Below, in pieces: positions 16,903 through 26,483 of a stretch of 45,164 nucleotides of DNA (position 1 is its first letter; each line of letters begins with the position of its first letter). A program made the position numbers and the translations under genes. The notes beneath the pieces are model-generated. The model saw only the letters and a list, made by a program, of their open reading frames with translations, did not search any database and had not been told where the DNA came from. The DNA is taken from contig JBKHXN010000125.1 of assembly GCA_046565985.1 (NCBI GenBank), positions 1 through 45,164 on the forward strand. The letters are read 5' to 3'. Source of the stretch: Polycyclovorans sp046565985 (lineage in GTDB: Bacteria > Pseudomonadota > Gammaproteobacteria > Nevskiales > Nevskiaceae).

Positions 16903-17658
16903 TTGAGCCTGCTCAGCGTCAGTACCTCGGTTCTCGGCAGCACCCTCGCGCTGTGGCAGGGCTCCATGCGTCGCCACGCGGCGCGCATCCCGCAGCAGCC
17001 GCTGCGGCTCTACGATATCGAAGCCTGCCCCTACTGCCGCCGGGTGCGCGAGACGCTCACCGAGCTGGACCTCGACGCCCTGATCCTGCCCTGCCCGAAG
17101 AACGGCACCCGCTTCCGGCCCGAGGCACGCGAACGGGCCGGGCGCAGCCAGTTCCCGCTGCTGGTGGACCCCAACACCGGGACCACGCTGCTGGAATCGG
17201 CCGACATCCTCGCCTATCTGCACCGCACTTACGGGCGGGGTCCGCGTACCCAGGCCGCGCCGCTGCGCGTGCTGGCGGAACTGCGCGCCACGCTGGCCTC
17301 CGCGGCGCGCCCCGGACAGGGCCTGCGGGCACGCGCCTCGCGCGCGCCGGCCCAGCCGCTGGAACTGTTCAGCTTCGAATCCAGCCCCTACTCACGGCTG
17401 GTGCGCGAACGCCTGTGCGAACTGGAACTGCCCTACCTGCTGCGCAATACCGGCAAGGCCCGCGCCACCGACATCGGCCCGCCCGTGATGCGCGACGCGC
17501 TGTGGAAGGCGCCGGCCGGCACCTCACGCAACCGGCGCTGGCTGCTGGAACAGACCGGCAAGGTCCAGGTGCCCTATCTGGTGGACGCCAACACCGGGCA
17601 GGCGATGTACGAATCCGCCGCCATCCTCGCCTACCTTGAGCGCCAGTACGCCGCCTGA
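16903..17658 (+). CDS. double GST N-terminal (thioredoxin-fold) domain protein
   Basis: A 251-residue protein with two consecutive GST-N/glutaredoxin-like modules and no alpha-helical GST-C domain. Module 1 (about 34-112) has a CPYC active site (C42, C45) followed by FPLLVDPNTGTTLLESADILAYL. Module 2 (about 152-250) repeats the plan with SPYS (S161, S164) in place of CPYC, then VPYLVDANTGQAMYESAAILAYL. Only the first module can therefore do dithiol chemistry; the second may bind glutathione or be structural. I took the TTG at 16903 (GGGAC upstream) as start; the ATG at 16966 is the alternative and still leaves both modules intact. Function unassigned. It is spaced 21 bases from purH and 22 from the next gene. 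Confidence 0.8.
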   Translation: MSLLSVSTSVLGSTLALWQGSMRRHAARIPQQPLRLYDIEACPYCRRVRETLTELDLDALILPCPKNGTRFRPEARERAGRSQFPLLVDPNTGTTLLESADILAYLHRTYGRGPRTQAAPLRVLAELRATLASAARPGQGLRARASRAPAQPLELFSFESSPYSRLVRERLCELELPYLLRNTGKARATDIGPPVMRDALWKAPAGTSRNRRWLLEQTGKVQVPYLVDANTGQAMYESAAILAYLERQYAA

Positions 17659-17680
17659 TGCGGGCGCGCGGAGCGTCCGC

Positions 17681-18211
17681 GTGACCACCTGGCACCTGGA
17701 GATGCGTACCGCCGGCGAGCTGCGCCCGGCACCCGTTCCCGTTCCCGCACCGCAGCTGGTACGGGCCACGCACCCTTGCCCGGCCTTCAGCCGGTTTCTC
17801 TACACCGCGGTAGGCGGCGACTGGCACTGGACCGATCGCCTGGGCTGGAGCCACGCCCAGTGGCTGGCCTGGCTGGATCGCCCCGTGGTGCAGACCTGGG
17901 TGCTCTACGTGCAGGGCAACCCGGCGGGCTACATGGAGCTGGAAACCCAGGCCGGCGCCAATGTGGAGATCAGCTACTTCGGCCTGCTGCCGGCATTCAC
18001 CGGCCGCGGTCTCGGCGGGCACCTGCTGAGCGAGGGGATCCGCCGCGCCTGGGAGGGTGGCGCCCGGCGCGTCTGGGTCCATACCTGCTCGCTGGACGCA
18101 CCCGCCGCCTACGCCAATTACCGGGCGCGCGGCATGCAGCTGTTCAGGACCGAAGTCTCCGAGAAACGGCTGGGCCCGCCGCCCGGACCCTGGCCGGGCG
18201 CACGGCCATGA
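17681..18211 (+). CDS. GNAT family N-acetyltransferase
   Basis: A 176-residue protein. The acetyl-CoA-binding strand and P-loop are visible in VEISYFGLLPAFTGRGLGGHLL, followed by the C-terminal RRVWVHTCSLDAPAAYANYRARG typical of GNAT enzymes. The N-terminal third (HPCPAFSRFLYTAVGGDWHWTDRLGWS) is Trp-rich and probably forms the acceptor pocket; the substrate is unknown. I chose the GTG at 17681 with GGAG seven bases upstream; an earlier TTG at 17636 would overlap the GST-like gene. Its TGA overlaps the start of the LysE-type exporter (ATGA). Confidence 0.85.
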   Translation: MTTWHLEMRTAGELRPAPVPVPAPQLVRATHPCPAFSRFLYTAVGGDWHWTDRLGWSHAQWLAWLDRPVVQTWVLYVQGNPAGYMELETQAGANVEISYFGLLPAFTGRGLGGHLLSEGIRRAWEGGARRVWVHTCSLDAPAAYANYRARGMQLFRTEVSEKRLGPPPGPWPGARP

Positions 18212-18849
18212 GCGGCACGGCGGTGTTCTGGACGGTGGCGGTGGCGCACCTGCTGGCGGTGATGAGCCCGGGCCCGGACTTTGCCATGGTCACCCGCCAG
18301 ACCTTGTCGCACGGGCGCGCTGCCGGGCTCTGGACCGCCTGGGGTATCGCCTGCGGCATCCTGTTCCACGTCGGCTACGGCCTGTTCGGGCTGGGCTGGC
18401 TGATCGAGCGCGTCCCCTCGCTGCTGGAAGGGCTGCGCTACGCCGGTGCGGCCTTCCTGCTCTACATGGGCCTGGGTGCGCTGCGCGCCGCGCCGCCTGC
18501 CGGCAGCACGCCCGCTGGCGGGGTGCCGGCCCTGCCCGCGGCGCGGCGCAGTTTCGGCGTGGGGGTGCTGACCAATGTGCTCAACCCCAAGGCCACCCTG
18601 TTCTTCGTGGCGCTGTTCGCCTCGGTCATCAGCAGCGCCACGCCGCTCGGTCTGCGTCTGGGCCTGGGGGCGTGGATCGTCCTCACCACCGGCGCCTGGT
18701 TCTCGCTGGTGGCCCTGACCCTGGGCCATCCACGCCTGCGCCTGTGGCTGCTGGCCCGGGCGTACTGGATCGACCGCGCCATGGGACTGGTGCTGATCCT
18801 GCTGGCGCTGGGCATGGTCCTGGATGGACTGGCGGGTCTTTGGGAGTAG
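18208..18849 (+). CDS. LysE/RhtB family amino-acid exporter
   Basis: A 213-residue inner-membrane protein with about six hydrophobic segments. The signature SPGPDFAMVTRQTLSHGRAAGLWTAWGIACG near residue 20 is characteristic of RhtB/LysE exporters, and TNVLNPKATLFFVALFA in the middle is the second conserved block. Such proteins export homoserine, threonine, lysine or related compounds; the substrate cannot be told. Start ATG 18208 overlaps the GNAT stop by four bases, so the two are probably co-translated. An acetylated amino acid or amine as cargo is possible but only inferred. Confidence 0.9.
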   Translation: MSGTAVFWTVAVAHLLAVMSPGPDFAMVTRQTLSHGRAAGLWTAWGIACGILFHVGYGLFGLGWLIERVPSLLEGLRYAGAAFLLYMGLGALRAAPPAGSTPAGGVPALPAARRSFGVGVLTNVLNPKATLFFVALFASVISSATPLGLRLGLGAWIVLTTGAWFSLVALTLGHPRLRLWLLARAYWIDRAMGLVLILLALGMVLDGLAGLWE

Positions 18850-18880
18850 GATGCGGGCACAACGCCCTGCGGAGTCCGCC

Positions 18881-19801
18881 ATGCCGATCACCGTGACCGA
18901 GGTCAGCTTCCCCAGCGAGGGCACGCTGCTGCGCGCCGCCCTGTTCCAGCCCGCCGATTCGCCGCTGCGCAGCCCCAACGGCGCGCCCTGCGTGGTCATG
19001 GCGCACGGCCTGGGCGGCACCCGTGCCGCCGGGCTGGAGCCCTTTGCCCGGCGCTTTGCCGAGCACGGCCTGTACGTGCTGTGCTTTGACTACCGCGGCT
19101 TCGGCGCCAGCGAGGGCAGCCCGCGCCAGGTGGTGAACGTGGAACGCCAGCTCGAGGATTACGCCGCCGCCATCGCCTACGCCCGCGCACTGGAGGCGGT
19201 GGATCCGCGCCGCATCGCGCTGTGGGGCAGCTCGTTCTCCGGCGCGCACGCCATCGCCGCCGCGGTCCGCGACGGCCAGGTGGCGGCCACCAGCAGCCAG
19301 GGCGCGATGATGGACGGACTGGCCGCGCTGTTTCATCTGCGCCGCGTCGCCGGCCTGGGGCATCTGCTGCGCATGGTGGGTCATGCGCTAGTCGACGGCC
19401 TGAGTGCCCTGCTCTGCCTGCCGCGCCGACTGCTGCCGGTGGTGGGCCGGCCCGGAGAACCCGCCGTGCTCAACGCGCCGGGCGCTTACGAGGGCTATCT
19501 GGCCATCGCCCCGGCCGACTGGCGCAACGAGATCAGCTGCGCCTGGATGCTCACGCTGGCGCTCTACCGCCCCAACCGGATGGCCGCGCAGCTGCACTGC
19601 CCGGCCCTGTTCTGCATCGCCACAGAGGACAACATCGTGCCGCCCGCGGCCATGGAAGACGCCGCACGGCGCGCCGGCGAGCGCGCCACCGTGCAGCGCT
19701 ACCCGCTCGGTCATTTCGACATCTACGTGGGCGAGGGCTTCGAGCGCGCTGCGCGGGATCAGGTGGATTTCTTCCTGCGCAGCCTGGCGGTCAAGCCCTA
19801 G
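18881..19801 (+). CDS. alpha/beta hydrolase
   Basis: A 306-residue alpha/beta-hydrolase-fold protein. The oxyanion-hole motif is MAHGLGGTRAAGL (about 40-52). The strand YVLCFDYRGFGASEGSPR follows, and the nucleophile elbow WGSSFSGAH puts Ser118 in the GxSxS position. A C-terminal acid/His pair lies in CIATEDNIVPP and LGHFDIYVG. No signal peptide. Substrate unknown; similar proteins are esterases, thioesterases or peptidases. Start ATG 18881 has GGAG eight bases ahead, with another in-frame ATG at 18851. It is convergent with the TetR gene, and the 3' ends overlap by 11 bases. Confidence 0.85.
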   Translation: MPITVTEVSFPSEGTLLRAALFQPADSPLRSPNGAPCVVMAHGLGGTRAAGLEPFARRFAEHGLYVLCFDYRGFGASEGSPRQVVNVERQLEDYAAAIAYARALEAVDPRRIALWGSSFSGAHAIAAAVRDGQVAATSSQGAMMDGLAALFHLRRVAGLGHLLRMVGHALVDGLSALLCLPRRLLPVVGRPGEPAVLNAPGAYEGYLAIAPADWRNEISCAWMLTLALYRPNRMAAQLHCPALFCIATEDNIVPPAAMEDAARRAGERATVQRYPLGHFDIYVGEGFERAARDQVDFFLRSLAVKP

Positions 19802-20426
19802 CGCGGGTGGCGGGCGGCGCGGCGATGGCCCGCCACAGCATCTCGAACAGGGTGTTGGCCTGGCGGGTCAGCGGCTCCTTCTGGCCGCGGTGGATGTACA
19901 TCTGCACCAGCCGGCCCATGACGCCCATGATGTAGTCGAGCAGGATCTTCTCGTCCACCTCGTTGTTGAGGATGCCGCGGGCGCGGCCCTCCCCCAGTAC
20001 CTTGACGAAGGTGCCGAACAGCTCCGGGTTGTGATAGGTCTGCTGCTTGCGCCAGGTGTTGACGTACACCGAGCTCATCTGCAGCTGCGCCACGCGGGGA
20101 TTTTTCTCGAAGAAATCCAGCACCACCCAGAACACCTTGCGCAGCTTTTCCTTGTAGTCCTCGATCCCCTGCAGATGATCGATCATCCGCGCCGCCAGCT
20201 TGGACAGCCAGGCGTCCAGCGAGGAGAACAGCAGCGCCTCCTTGCTGCCGTAGTACTTGTACAGGGTCTGCAGACTGACCCTGGCGCCACGCGCGATCTC
20301 GACCAGGCCAACGCGGTGGAATTCGCGCTCTGAAAAGATATCCAGTACCGCCTGCTCGATGCGCAGACGCGTCTGCGGATCGAGCTGGTCAGGGTCTGGC
20401 AGACGGCTGCTGGCGGCTTTGGCCAT
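19791..20426 (-). CDS. TetR/AcrR family transcriptional regulator
   Basis: A 211-residue repressor-type protein. The N-terminal TetR HTH runs from about residue 19 to 65 with FSEREFHRVGLVEIARGARVS and LQTLYKYYGSKEALL. The C-terminal ligand/dimerisation domain is helical (DYIMGVMGRLVQMYIHRGQ) and resembles regulators of fatty-acid metabolism. It is divergent from the thiolase gene with a 203-bp gap holding two palindromes, so it most likely represses the beta-oxidation genes and perhaps itself. An acyl-CoA effector is inferred from context, not visible. Confidence 0.9.
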   Translation of the reverse strand: MAKAASSRLPDPDQLDPQTRLRIEQAVLDIFSEREFHRVGLVEIARGARVSLQTLYKYYGSKEALLFSSLDAWLSKLAARMIDHLQGIEDYKEKLRKVFWVVLDFFEKNPRVAQLQMSSVYVNTWRKQQTYHNPELFGTFVKVLGEGRARGILNNEVDEKILLDYIMGVMGRLVQMYIHRGQKEPLTRQANTLFEMLWRAIAAPPATRARA

Positions 20427-20568
20427 GGCTGGATCTCCTCCGGTGTAAAAATGATTACTGATTCCAACAGACTGTGCAGAAGGATGATTGACCCCTCTGG
20501 ACGCTGCGTTTATGCTGGTTGCTGTTCAAATTTCCTCTCCGCCGCCCGTCTGTTGCAGGCGGGCTGCC

Positions 20569-20604
20569 ATTCCCTGGAATCGACGTAAGGTAATCCAGAT
20601 TACC
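20569..20604 (+). promoter_or_regulatory. putative TetR operator: two adjacent palindromes
   Basis: ATTCCCTGGAAT (20569-20580) is a 5+2+5 perfect palindrome. GGTAATCCAGATTACC (20589-20604) is a perfect 7+2+7 palindrome ending 25 bases before the thiolase ATG. Further outward GACGT (20582-20586) and ACGTC (20608-20612) mirror each other with a one-base offset. Position and symmetry suit a TetR-family dimer site overlapping the thiolase promoter. The rest of the 203-bp gap shows nothing else clear. Confidence 0.55.
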
Positions 20605-20629
20605 ATAACGTCACAACCCGAGACCTCTC

Positions 20630-21835
<1,206 letters not shown>

Positions 21836-21841
21836 AAGGAC

Positions 21842-21946
21842 GGGAATCGGGAATGGGGAATGGGGAATCGTTAAGGCACGACAACAGAGCTTCTACGATT
21901 CCCGATTCTCGATTCCCGTTTCCCGGGCATCCATTATCGATTCCCA
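21842..21946 (+). repeat. GGGAATC heptamer repeats in inverted orientation
   Basis: Left arm 21842-21870 holds four GGGAATC/GGGAATG-type units; right arm 21896-21918 holds three GATTCCC/GATTCTC units on the opposite strand; one more GATTCCC lies at 21939-21945. Arms can pair around a 25-base loop (GGGAATCG 21863-21870 with CGATTCCC 21896-21903). The block fills most of the thiolase-FadB/J gap. It could be an mRNA hairpin or simply a mobile repeat; there is no T-tract. Confidence 0.85.
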
Positions 21947-21956
21947 GGACTGATCC

Positions 21957-24089
21957 ATGACAGCAGTGCAATTCCAACAGGATGCCAATGGCATCGTGAC
22001 CCTGACCCTCGACATGCCGGGCCGTTCCATGAACGTGCTCAACGAGGAACTCACCCGTCCCTTCGCCGAAGCCATTGCGCGCATCGAGGCGGACGCCAGC
22101 ATCAAGGGCGTGATCCTCACCTCCGGCAAGAAGGAATTCCTCGCCGGCGCGGATATCGACAAGGTGTATCGCATCACCGATCCGGCCGAAGCCTTCACCA
22201 TGGCCGAGCAGTACAAGGCCTTCCTGCGTCGCCTGGAAACCTGCGGTCGCCCGGTAGTGGCGGCGCTCAACGGCACCGCGCTGGGCGGTGGCCTGGAGCT
22301 GGCACTGGCCTGCCACTACCGCATTGCACTCAATAATCCGAAGGCGAAGTTTGGCCTGCCGGAAGTCAAACTCGGCCTGTTGCCGGGTGGCGGCGGCACT
22401 CAGCGCCTGCCGCGGTTGATCGGCATCCAGCCCAGCCTGCCGCTGATGCTGGAAGGCAAGGAGCTGCGCGCCGAACAGGCGGTCAAGCAGGGCATCCTGC
22501 ACGCGCTGGCGGAAACACCCGAGCAGATGTTCCAGATGGCCCGCGACTGGATCGCGGCCAACCCCAAGCCCGTCCAGCCCTGGGATTCCAAGCAGTTCAA
22601 GTGGCCGGGCGGCGATTCCAAGCACCCGGCCAACGTGCAGATGTGGGCCATCGCCCCGTCCATGGCCAGCGCCAAGAGCTTTGGCAACTACCCGGCCGTG
22701 ACCAACATCATGAGCTGCGTGTTCGAGGGCGGCATCGTCGATTTTGATACTGCCTGCCGCATCGAGAGCCGCTACTTTGCCGAACTGGTGGTGAGCCAGG
22801 TCAGCAAGAACATGATCGGCACGCTGTGGTTTCAGCTCAACGGCATCAACAAGGGCAGCTCGCGGCCGGAAGGCGTGGAGCGTTCCACGGTGAAAAAACT
22901 CGGCATCCTCGGCGCCGGCATGATGGGCGCGGGCATCGCCTATGTCTCCGCCAGGGTCGGCATCGAATGCGTGCTGCTCGACACCACGCAGGACGCCGCC
23001 AACAAGGGCAAGGCCTATTCCGAGAACCTGCTCGACAAGGCGATGAAGAAGGGCCGCGAGACCGCCGAGGGCAAGGCCGCCCTGCTCGCGCGCATCACGC
23101 CAACCACCGACTACGCGCTGCTCAAGGGCTGTGATCTGGTCATCGAGGCGGTGTTCGAGGACCGCGCCATCAAGGCCGACGTGACCCAGAAAGCGGAAGC
23201 GGTGCTGGGCAAGGATGCCGTGTTCGCCTCCAACACCTCCACGCTGCCGATCACCGGCCTCGCCGAAGCGAGCGAGCGCCCGAAAAACTTCATCGGCCTG
23301 CACTTCTTCTCGCCGGTGGACAAGATGCCGCTGGTGGAAATCATCAAGGGCAGGAAGACCAGCAAGGAAACGCTGGCGCGCGGCTTCGACTACGTGCAGC
23401 AGATCAGGAAGACGCCGATCGTGGTCAACGACTCGCGCGGCTTCTACACCAGCCGCTGCTTTGCCACCTACCCGATGGAAGGCCTGACCCTGCTGGCCGA
23501 GGGCCAGCACCCACGCGCCATCGAGATGGCCGGACTGCAGGCCGGCATGCCGGTGGGCCCGCTGGCGGTGCAGGACGAGGTCTCGCTGTCGCTGTCCATG
23601 CACATCCTGGAACAGACCCGCAAGGACCTCGCCGCCGAGGGCAAGACCCTGCCCGAACATCCGGGCAGCGCGGTGATCGAGAAGATGGTCAAGCAGCTCG
23701 ACCGCCCCGGCAAGAAGGCCGGCAAGGGCTTTTACGACTACCCGGCGGGCGGTCAGAAAACGCTCTGGCCGGGGCTGGCCGAACACTTCCCGCTCAAGGA
23801 ACAACTCCCGCAGCAGGAACTGATCGACCGCCTGATGTTCGCCCAGGCCAACGAGGCCGCCAGGTGCCATGCCGAAGGCGTGGTCGAGACCGTGGCCGAC
23901 ACCAACATCGGCTCCATCTTCGGCTGGGGCTTCGCGCCCTTCCAGGGCGGGGCGCTGCAGTTCATCAACGCCTACGGCGTGGAGAACTTCGTCAAGCGCT
24001 CGAAAGCGCTGGCCAAGCAATATGGCGAGCGCTTCAAGCCGGCGCCGATCCTGGTAAAGATGGCCAGGGAAGGCCGCAAATTCGAGTGA
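21957..24089 (+). CDS. multifunctional enoyl-CoA hydratase / 3-hydroxyacyl-CoA dehydrogenase (FadB/FadJ type)
   Basis: A 710-residue fusion doing hydration and NAD-dependent oxidation of acyl-CoA intermediates. The N-terminal crotonase domain (about 1-190) shows FLAGADIDK, the oxyanion loop GTALGGGLELALAC with E114, and GLPEVKLGLLPGGGGTQR with E136. The two catalytic acids are spaced 22 apart, two more than in FadB. The dehydrogenase part begins with the Rossmann motif LGILGAGMMGAGIAYV (about 315-330) and has LHFFSPVDKMPLVEII with the catalytic His. Two C-terminal 3HCDH domains follow, including GKGFYDY. The start ATG is at 21957. Partner of the upstream thiolase, analogous to FadBA/FadJI but with the thiolase gene first. 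Confidence 0.95.
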   Translation: MTAVQFQQDANGIVTLTLDMPGRSMNVLNEELTRPFAEAIARIEADASIKGVILTSGKKEFLAGADIDKVYRITDPAEAFTMAEQYKAFLRRLETCGRPVVAALNGTALGGGLELALACHYRIALNNPKAKFGLPEVKLGLLPGGGGTQRLPRLIGIQPSLPLMLEGKELRAEQAVKQGILHALAETPEQMFQMARDWIAANPKPVQPWDSKQFKWPGGDSKHPANVQMWAIAPSMASAKSFGNYPAVTNIMSCVFEGGIVDFDTACRIESRYFAELVVSQVSKNMIGTLWFQLNGINKGSSRPEGVERSTVKKLGILGAGMMGAGIAYVSARVGIECVLLDTTQDAANKGKAYSENLLDKAMKKGRETAEGKAALLARITPTTDYALLKGCDLVIEAVFEDRAIKADVTQKAEAVLGKDAVFASNTSTLPITGLAEASERPKNFIGLHFFSPVDKMPLVEIIKGRKTSKETLARGFDYVQQIRKTPIVVNDSRGFYTSRCFATYPMEGLTLLAEGQHPRAIEMAGLQAGMPVGPLAVQDEVSLSLSMHILEQTRKDLAAEGKTLPEHPGSAVIEKMVKQLDRPGKKAGKGFYDYPAGGQKTLWPGLAEHFPLKEQLPQQELIDRLMFAQANEAARCHAEGVVETVADTNIGSIFGWGFAPFQGGALQFINAYGVENFVKRSKALAKQYGERFKPAPILVKMAREGRKFE

Positions 24090-24141
24090 GTGGGACGGCG
24101 CCGTGCGCCTACCGATTTTTCATGCAACCCGAGGTCACACC

Positions 24142-26403
24142 ATGTTTTCCGCACTGATGAAGTGGATGCAGGCCAACAAGATCCTGCCGCAGATTTCCGA
24201 TACCGAGCGCCAGGCGCTGGAAGCCGGCACGGTCTGGATAGACGGTGATTTCTTCCGCGGCAAGCCGGATTTTGCCCGCATGCTCGCCGAGCCCTACGGC
24301 AAGCTCAGCGAGGAGGAGCAGGCCTTTCTCGACGGCCCCTGCGAGGAACTGCTGCGCATGATCGACCGTTACGAGATCGCGCGGACCAAGCGGGTGCCCG
24401 ACGAGGTGCTGGCCTTCATGAAGAAGGAAGGCTTCATGAGCTTCCTCATCCCCCGGCAGTACGGCGGCAAGCAGTTCTCCACGCTCGCCATCAGCACCAT
24501 CATGGCCAAGATCAGCGTCGTCAACGCCACCGTGGGTACCTATGTGGTGATCCCCAACTCGCTCGGCGCGGCGGAACTGATCAAGCACTACGGCACGCAG
24601 GAACAGAAGGAGCACTACCTGCCGCGGCTCGCCAGCGGCGAGTACATCCCCTGCTTCGGCCTCACCGAACCCACCGCCGGCTCGGACGCCGCCAGCCTCA
24701 AGGCCGAAGGCCTGGTGTTCCGCGACACCGACGGCGAGATCAGGATCAAGCTCAATTTCCGCAAGCGCTACATCACGCTGGCGCCGGTGGCCAATCTGGT
24801 GACGCTGGCCTGCAAGCTGCGCGATCCGGACAACCTGCTGGGCAAGGGCGAGGACGTGGGCATCACCTGCGCGCTCATCCACAAGGGCACGCCCGGCTTC
24901 AGCAACGGCGATCACCACGAGCCCATCGGTGATCCCTTCTACAACGGCCCGCTGTACGGCAAGGACGTGGTGATCCCGGCGTCCAACATCATCGGCGGCC
25001 CGGCCGGCGCCGGCCAGGGCTGGCGCATGCTCATGGAACAGCTGGCGGGCGGGCGCATGGTATCGCTGCCGGCGGGTGCGGTCGGCGGGGCCCGCGCGGT
25101 CTCGGCCGTGACCGGCCCGTACTCGATGGTGCGCCAGCAGTTCGGCATCTCCATCGGCCGCATGGAGGGCGTGGAAGAAAAGGTGGGCAAGATCGCCGCA
25201 CTCAGCTACCTGCTGGAAGGCGCGCGCATCTACGGTTGTTCCGCCGTGGATCAGGGCCAGCAGCCGCCGGTGGTCTCGGCGGTGATGAAGGCCTACACCA
25301 CCGAACTGAGCCGCCAGCTCATCACCGACGGCATGGACGTGTTCTCCGGCGCCGGCGTCATGCAGGGCCCCAGCAACATCCTTGGCCGCGGCTATTCCTC
25401 CGCCCCGGTGGCGATCACCGTGGAAGGCGCCAACATCCTCACCCGCACGCTGATGATCTTCGGCCAGGGCGCCACCCGCTGCCATCCCTATGCGCTCAAG
25501 GTGGTGCAGGGCGTGGAGCAGAACGACCTGCCGCTGTTCCGCAGCAGCCTGATCGGCTGGATCGGGCATTTCCTCAAGGGCCTGCTGCGGGCGGAATTCC
25601 ACTTCCTCACCCGCGGCCTGTTCGTCTCCGTGCCCGACGTGGCGCCGTCCACCCGCCGCTACTACCGCCGACTGGGCTGGAGCGCGGCGCGCTTTGGCGT
25701 ACTGACCGATCTGGCCATGTTCGCCATCGGCGGCAAGCTCAAGGCCCGCGGCAAGCTCACCGGCCGCTTTGCCGATGCGCTGGCCTGGCAGCTGCTCGCC
25801 GTCGGGGCGCTGCGTCGTTTCGAGGCCGAAGGCCGCCGCAACGAAGACCTGCCACTGGTGCATTACTCCGTGCAGTACGCGCTGGCCCAGGTGCAGGCCG
25901 CCTTCGACGGCATCTACCAGAACTTCGACGGTGCGCTGGGCCTGTGGATGAAGACCATCGGCCTGTTCGAGGTGCGCGCCAATCCGGTCGGCAGCGCGCC
26001 CGACGATGCGCTCTCGCGCAGCGCCGCCCTCACCATCCAGAAGTTCAACAAGCAGTACCAGCGCCTGCATGAAGGCGTGTTCTTTCCCTCCGAGGAAGAG
26101 CCGGGCATCGGCCAACTGGTCAAGGCCTTCCGCCTGATCGGCGAGACCGAGCCCATCGTGGCCAAGATCGCCGCCGCCCAGCGCGCCCGCAAGCTGCCGC
26201 GTGGCAACCCGGAAGAACTGGCGCAGGAAGCCGCCAAGGCCGGCGTCATCAGCATGGACGAATCCAATCGGCTCTCTGCCGCGCACGCCGCGCGCATGCA
26301 GGCCATCGAGGTGGACGAGTTCAAGCCCGAGGAATACTTCGTCAGTGTCAACCAGAACGGTGGCGGCGTGATCGAGAGCCTCAAGCGCGCCGTCAACGCG
26401 TAA
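24142..26403 (+). CDS. FadE-type acyl-CoA dehydrogenase
   Basis: A 753-residue flavoenzyme catalysing the first, alpha-beta dehydrogenation step of beta-oxidation; the length and unusual domains match FadE (E. coli 814) rather than short ACADs. The core ACAD domain (about 85-480) includes FLIPRQYGGKQFS, CFGLTEPTAGSDAAS, KRYITLAPVANL and VEGANILTRTLMIFGQGA. A FadE-specific C-terminal extension follows (about 500-753, including LFVSVPDVAPSTRRYYRRLGW and EPGIGQLVKAFRLI). I chose the ATG at 24142 with GAGG at 24131; an in-frame upstream codon at 24103 lacks support. It ends the beta-oxidation run, followed by a strong terminator. Confidence 0.94.
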   Translation: MFSALMKWMQANKILPQISDTERQALEAGTVWIDGDFFRGKPDFARMLAEPYGKLSEEEQAFLDGPCEELLRMIDRYEIARTKRVPDEVLAFMKKEGFMSFLIPRQYGGKQFSTLAISTIMAKISVVNATVGTYVVIPNSLGAAELIKHYGTQEQKEHYLPRLASGEYIPCFGLTEPTAGSDAASLKAEGLVFRDTDGEIRIKLNFRKRYITLAPVANLVTLACKLRDPDNLLGKGEDVGITCALIHKGTPGFSNGDHHEPIGDPFYNGPLYGKDVVIPASNIIGGPAGAGQGWRMLMEQLAGGRMVSLPAGAVGGARAVSAVTGPYSMVRQQFGISIGRMEGVEEKVGKIAALSYLLEGARIYGCSAVDQGQQPPVVSAVMKAYTTELSRQLITDGMDVFSGAGVMQGPSNILGRGYSSAPVAITVEGANILTRTLMIFGQGATRCHPYALKVVQGVEQNDLPLFRSSLIGWIGHFLKGLLRAEFHFLTRGLFVSVPDVAPSTRRYYRRLGWSAARFGVLTDLAMFAIGGKLKARGKLTGRFADALAWQLLAVGALRRFEAEGRRNEDLPLVHYSVQYALAQVQAAFDGIYQNFDGALGLWMKTIGLFEVRANPVGSAPDDALSRSAALTIQKFNKQYQRLHEGVFFPSEEEPGIGQLVKAFRLIGETEPIVAKIAAAQRARKLPRGNPEELAQEAAKAGVISMDESNRLSAAHAARMQAIEVDEFKPEEYFVSVNQNGGGVIESLKRAVNA

Positions 26404-26437
26404 CACACCGCATCCATCTGCTGTATGTTGTCTGCTA

Positions 26438-26472
26438 CCCGCCGCCGGGCAACCGCCGGCGGGTTCTTTTTT
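26438..26472 (+). terminator. rho-independent terminator after the FadE-type gene
   Basis: CCCGCCG (26438-26444) pairs with CGGCGGG (26457-26463), with further pairing possible inside, followed by TTCTTTTTT (26464-26472). It sits 35 bases after the stop and separates the beta-oxidation run from the CoA-transferase-family gene. Confidence 0.85.
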
Positions 26473-26483
26473 GGAAAACGCCC

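Noticed and set aside
22826..23134. Possible frameshifted second gene inside the FadB/J-type gene
   Set aside because: The main frame is intact over 710 residues with all motifs in order; the short frame is a +1 shadow.
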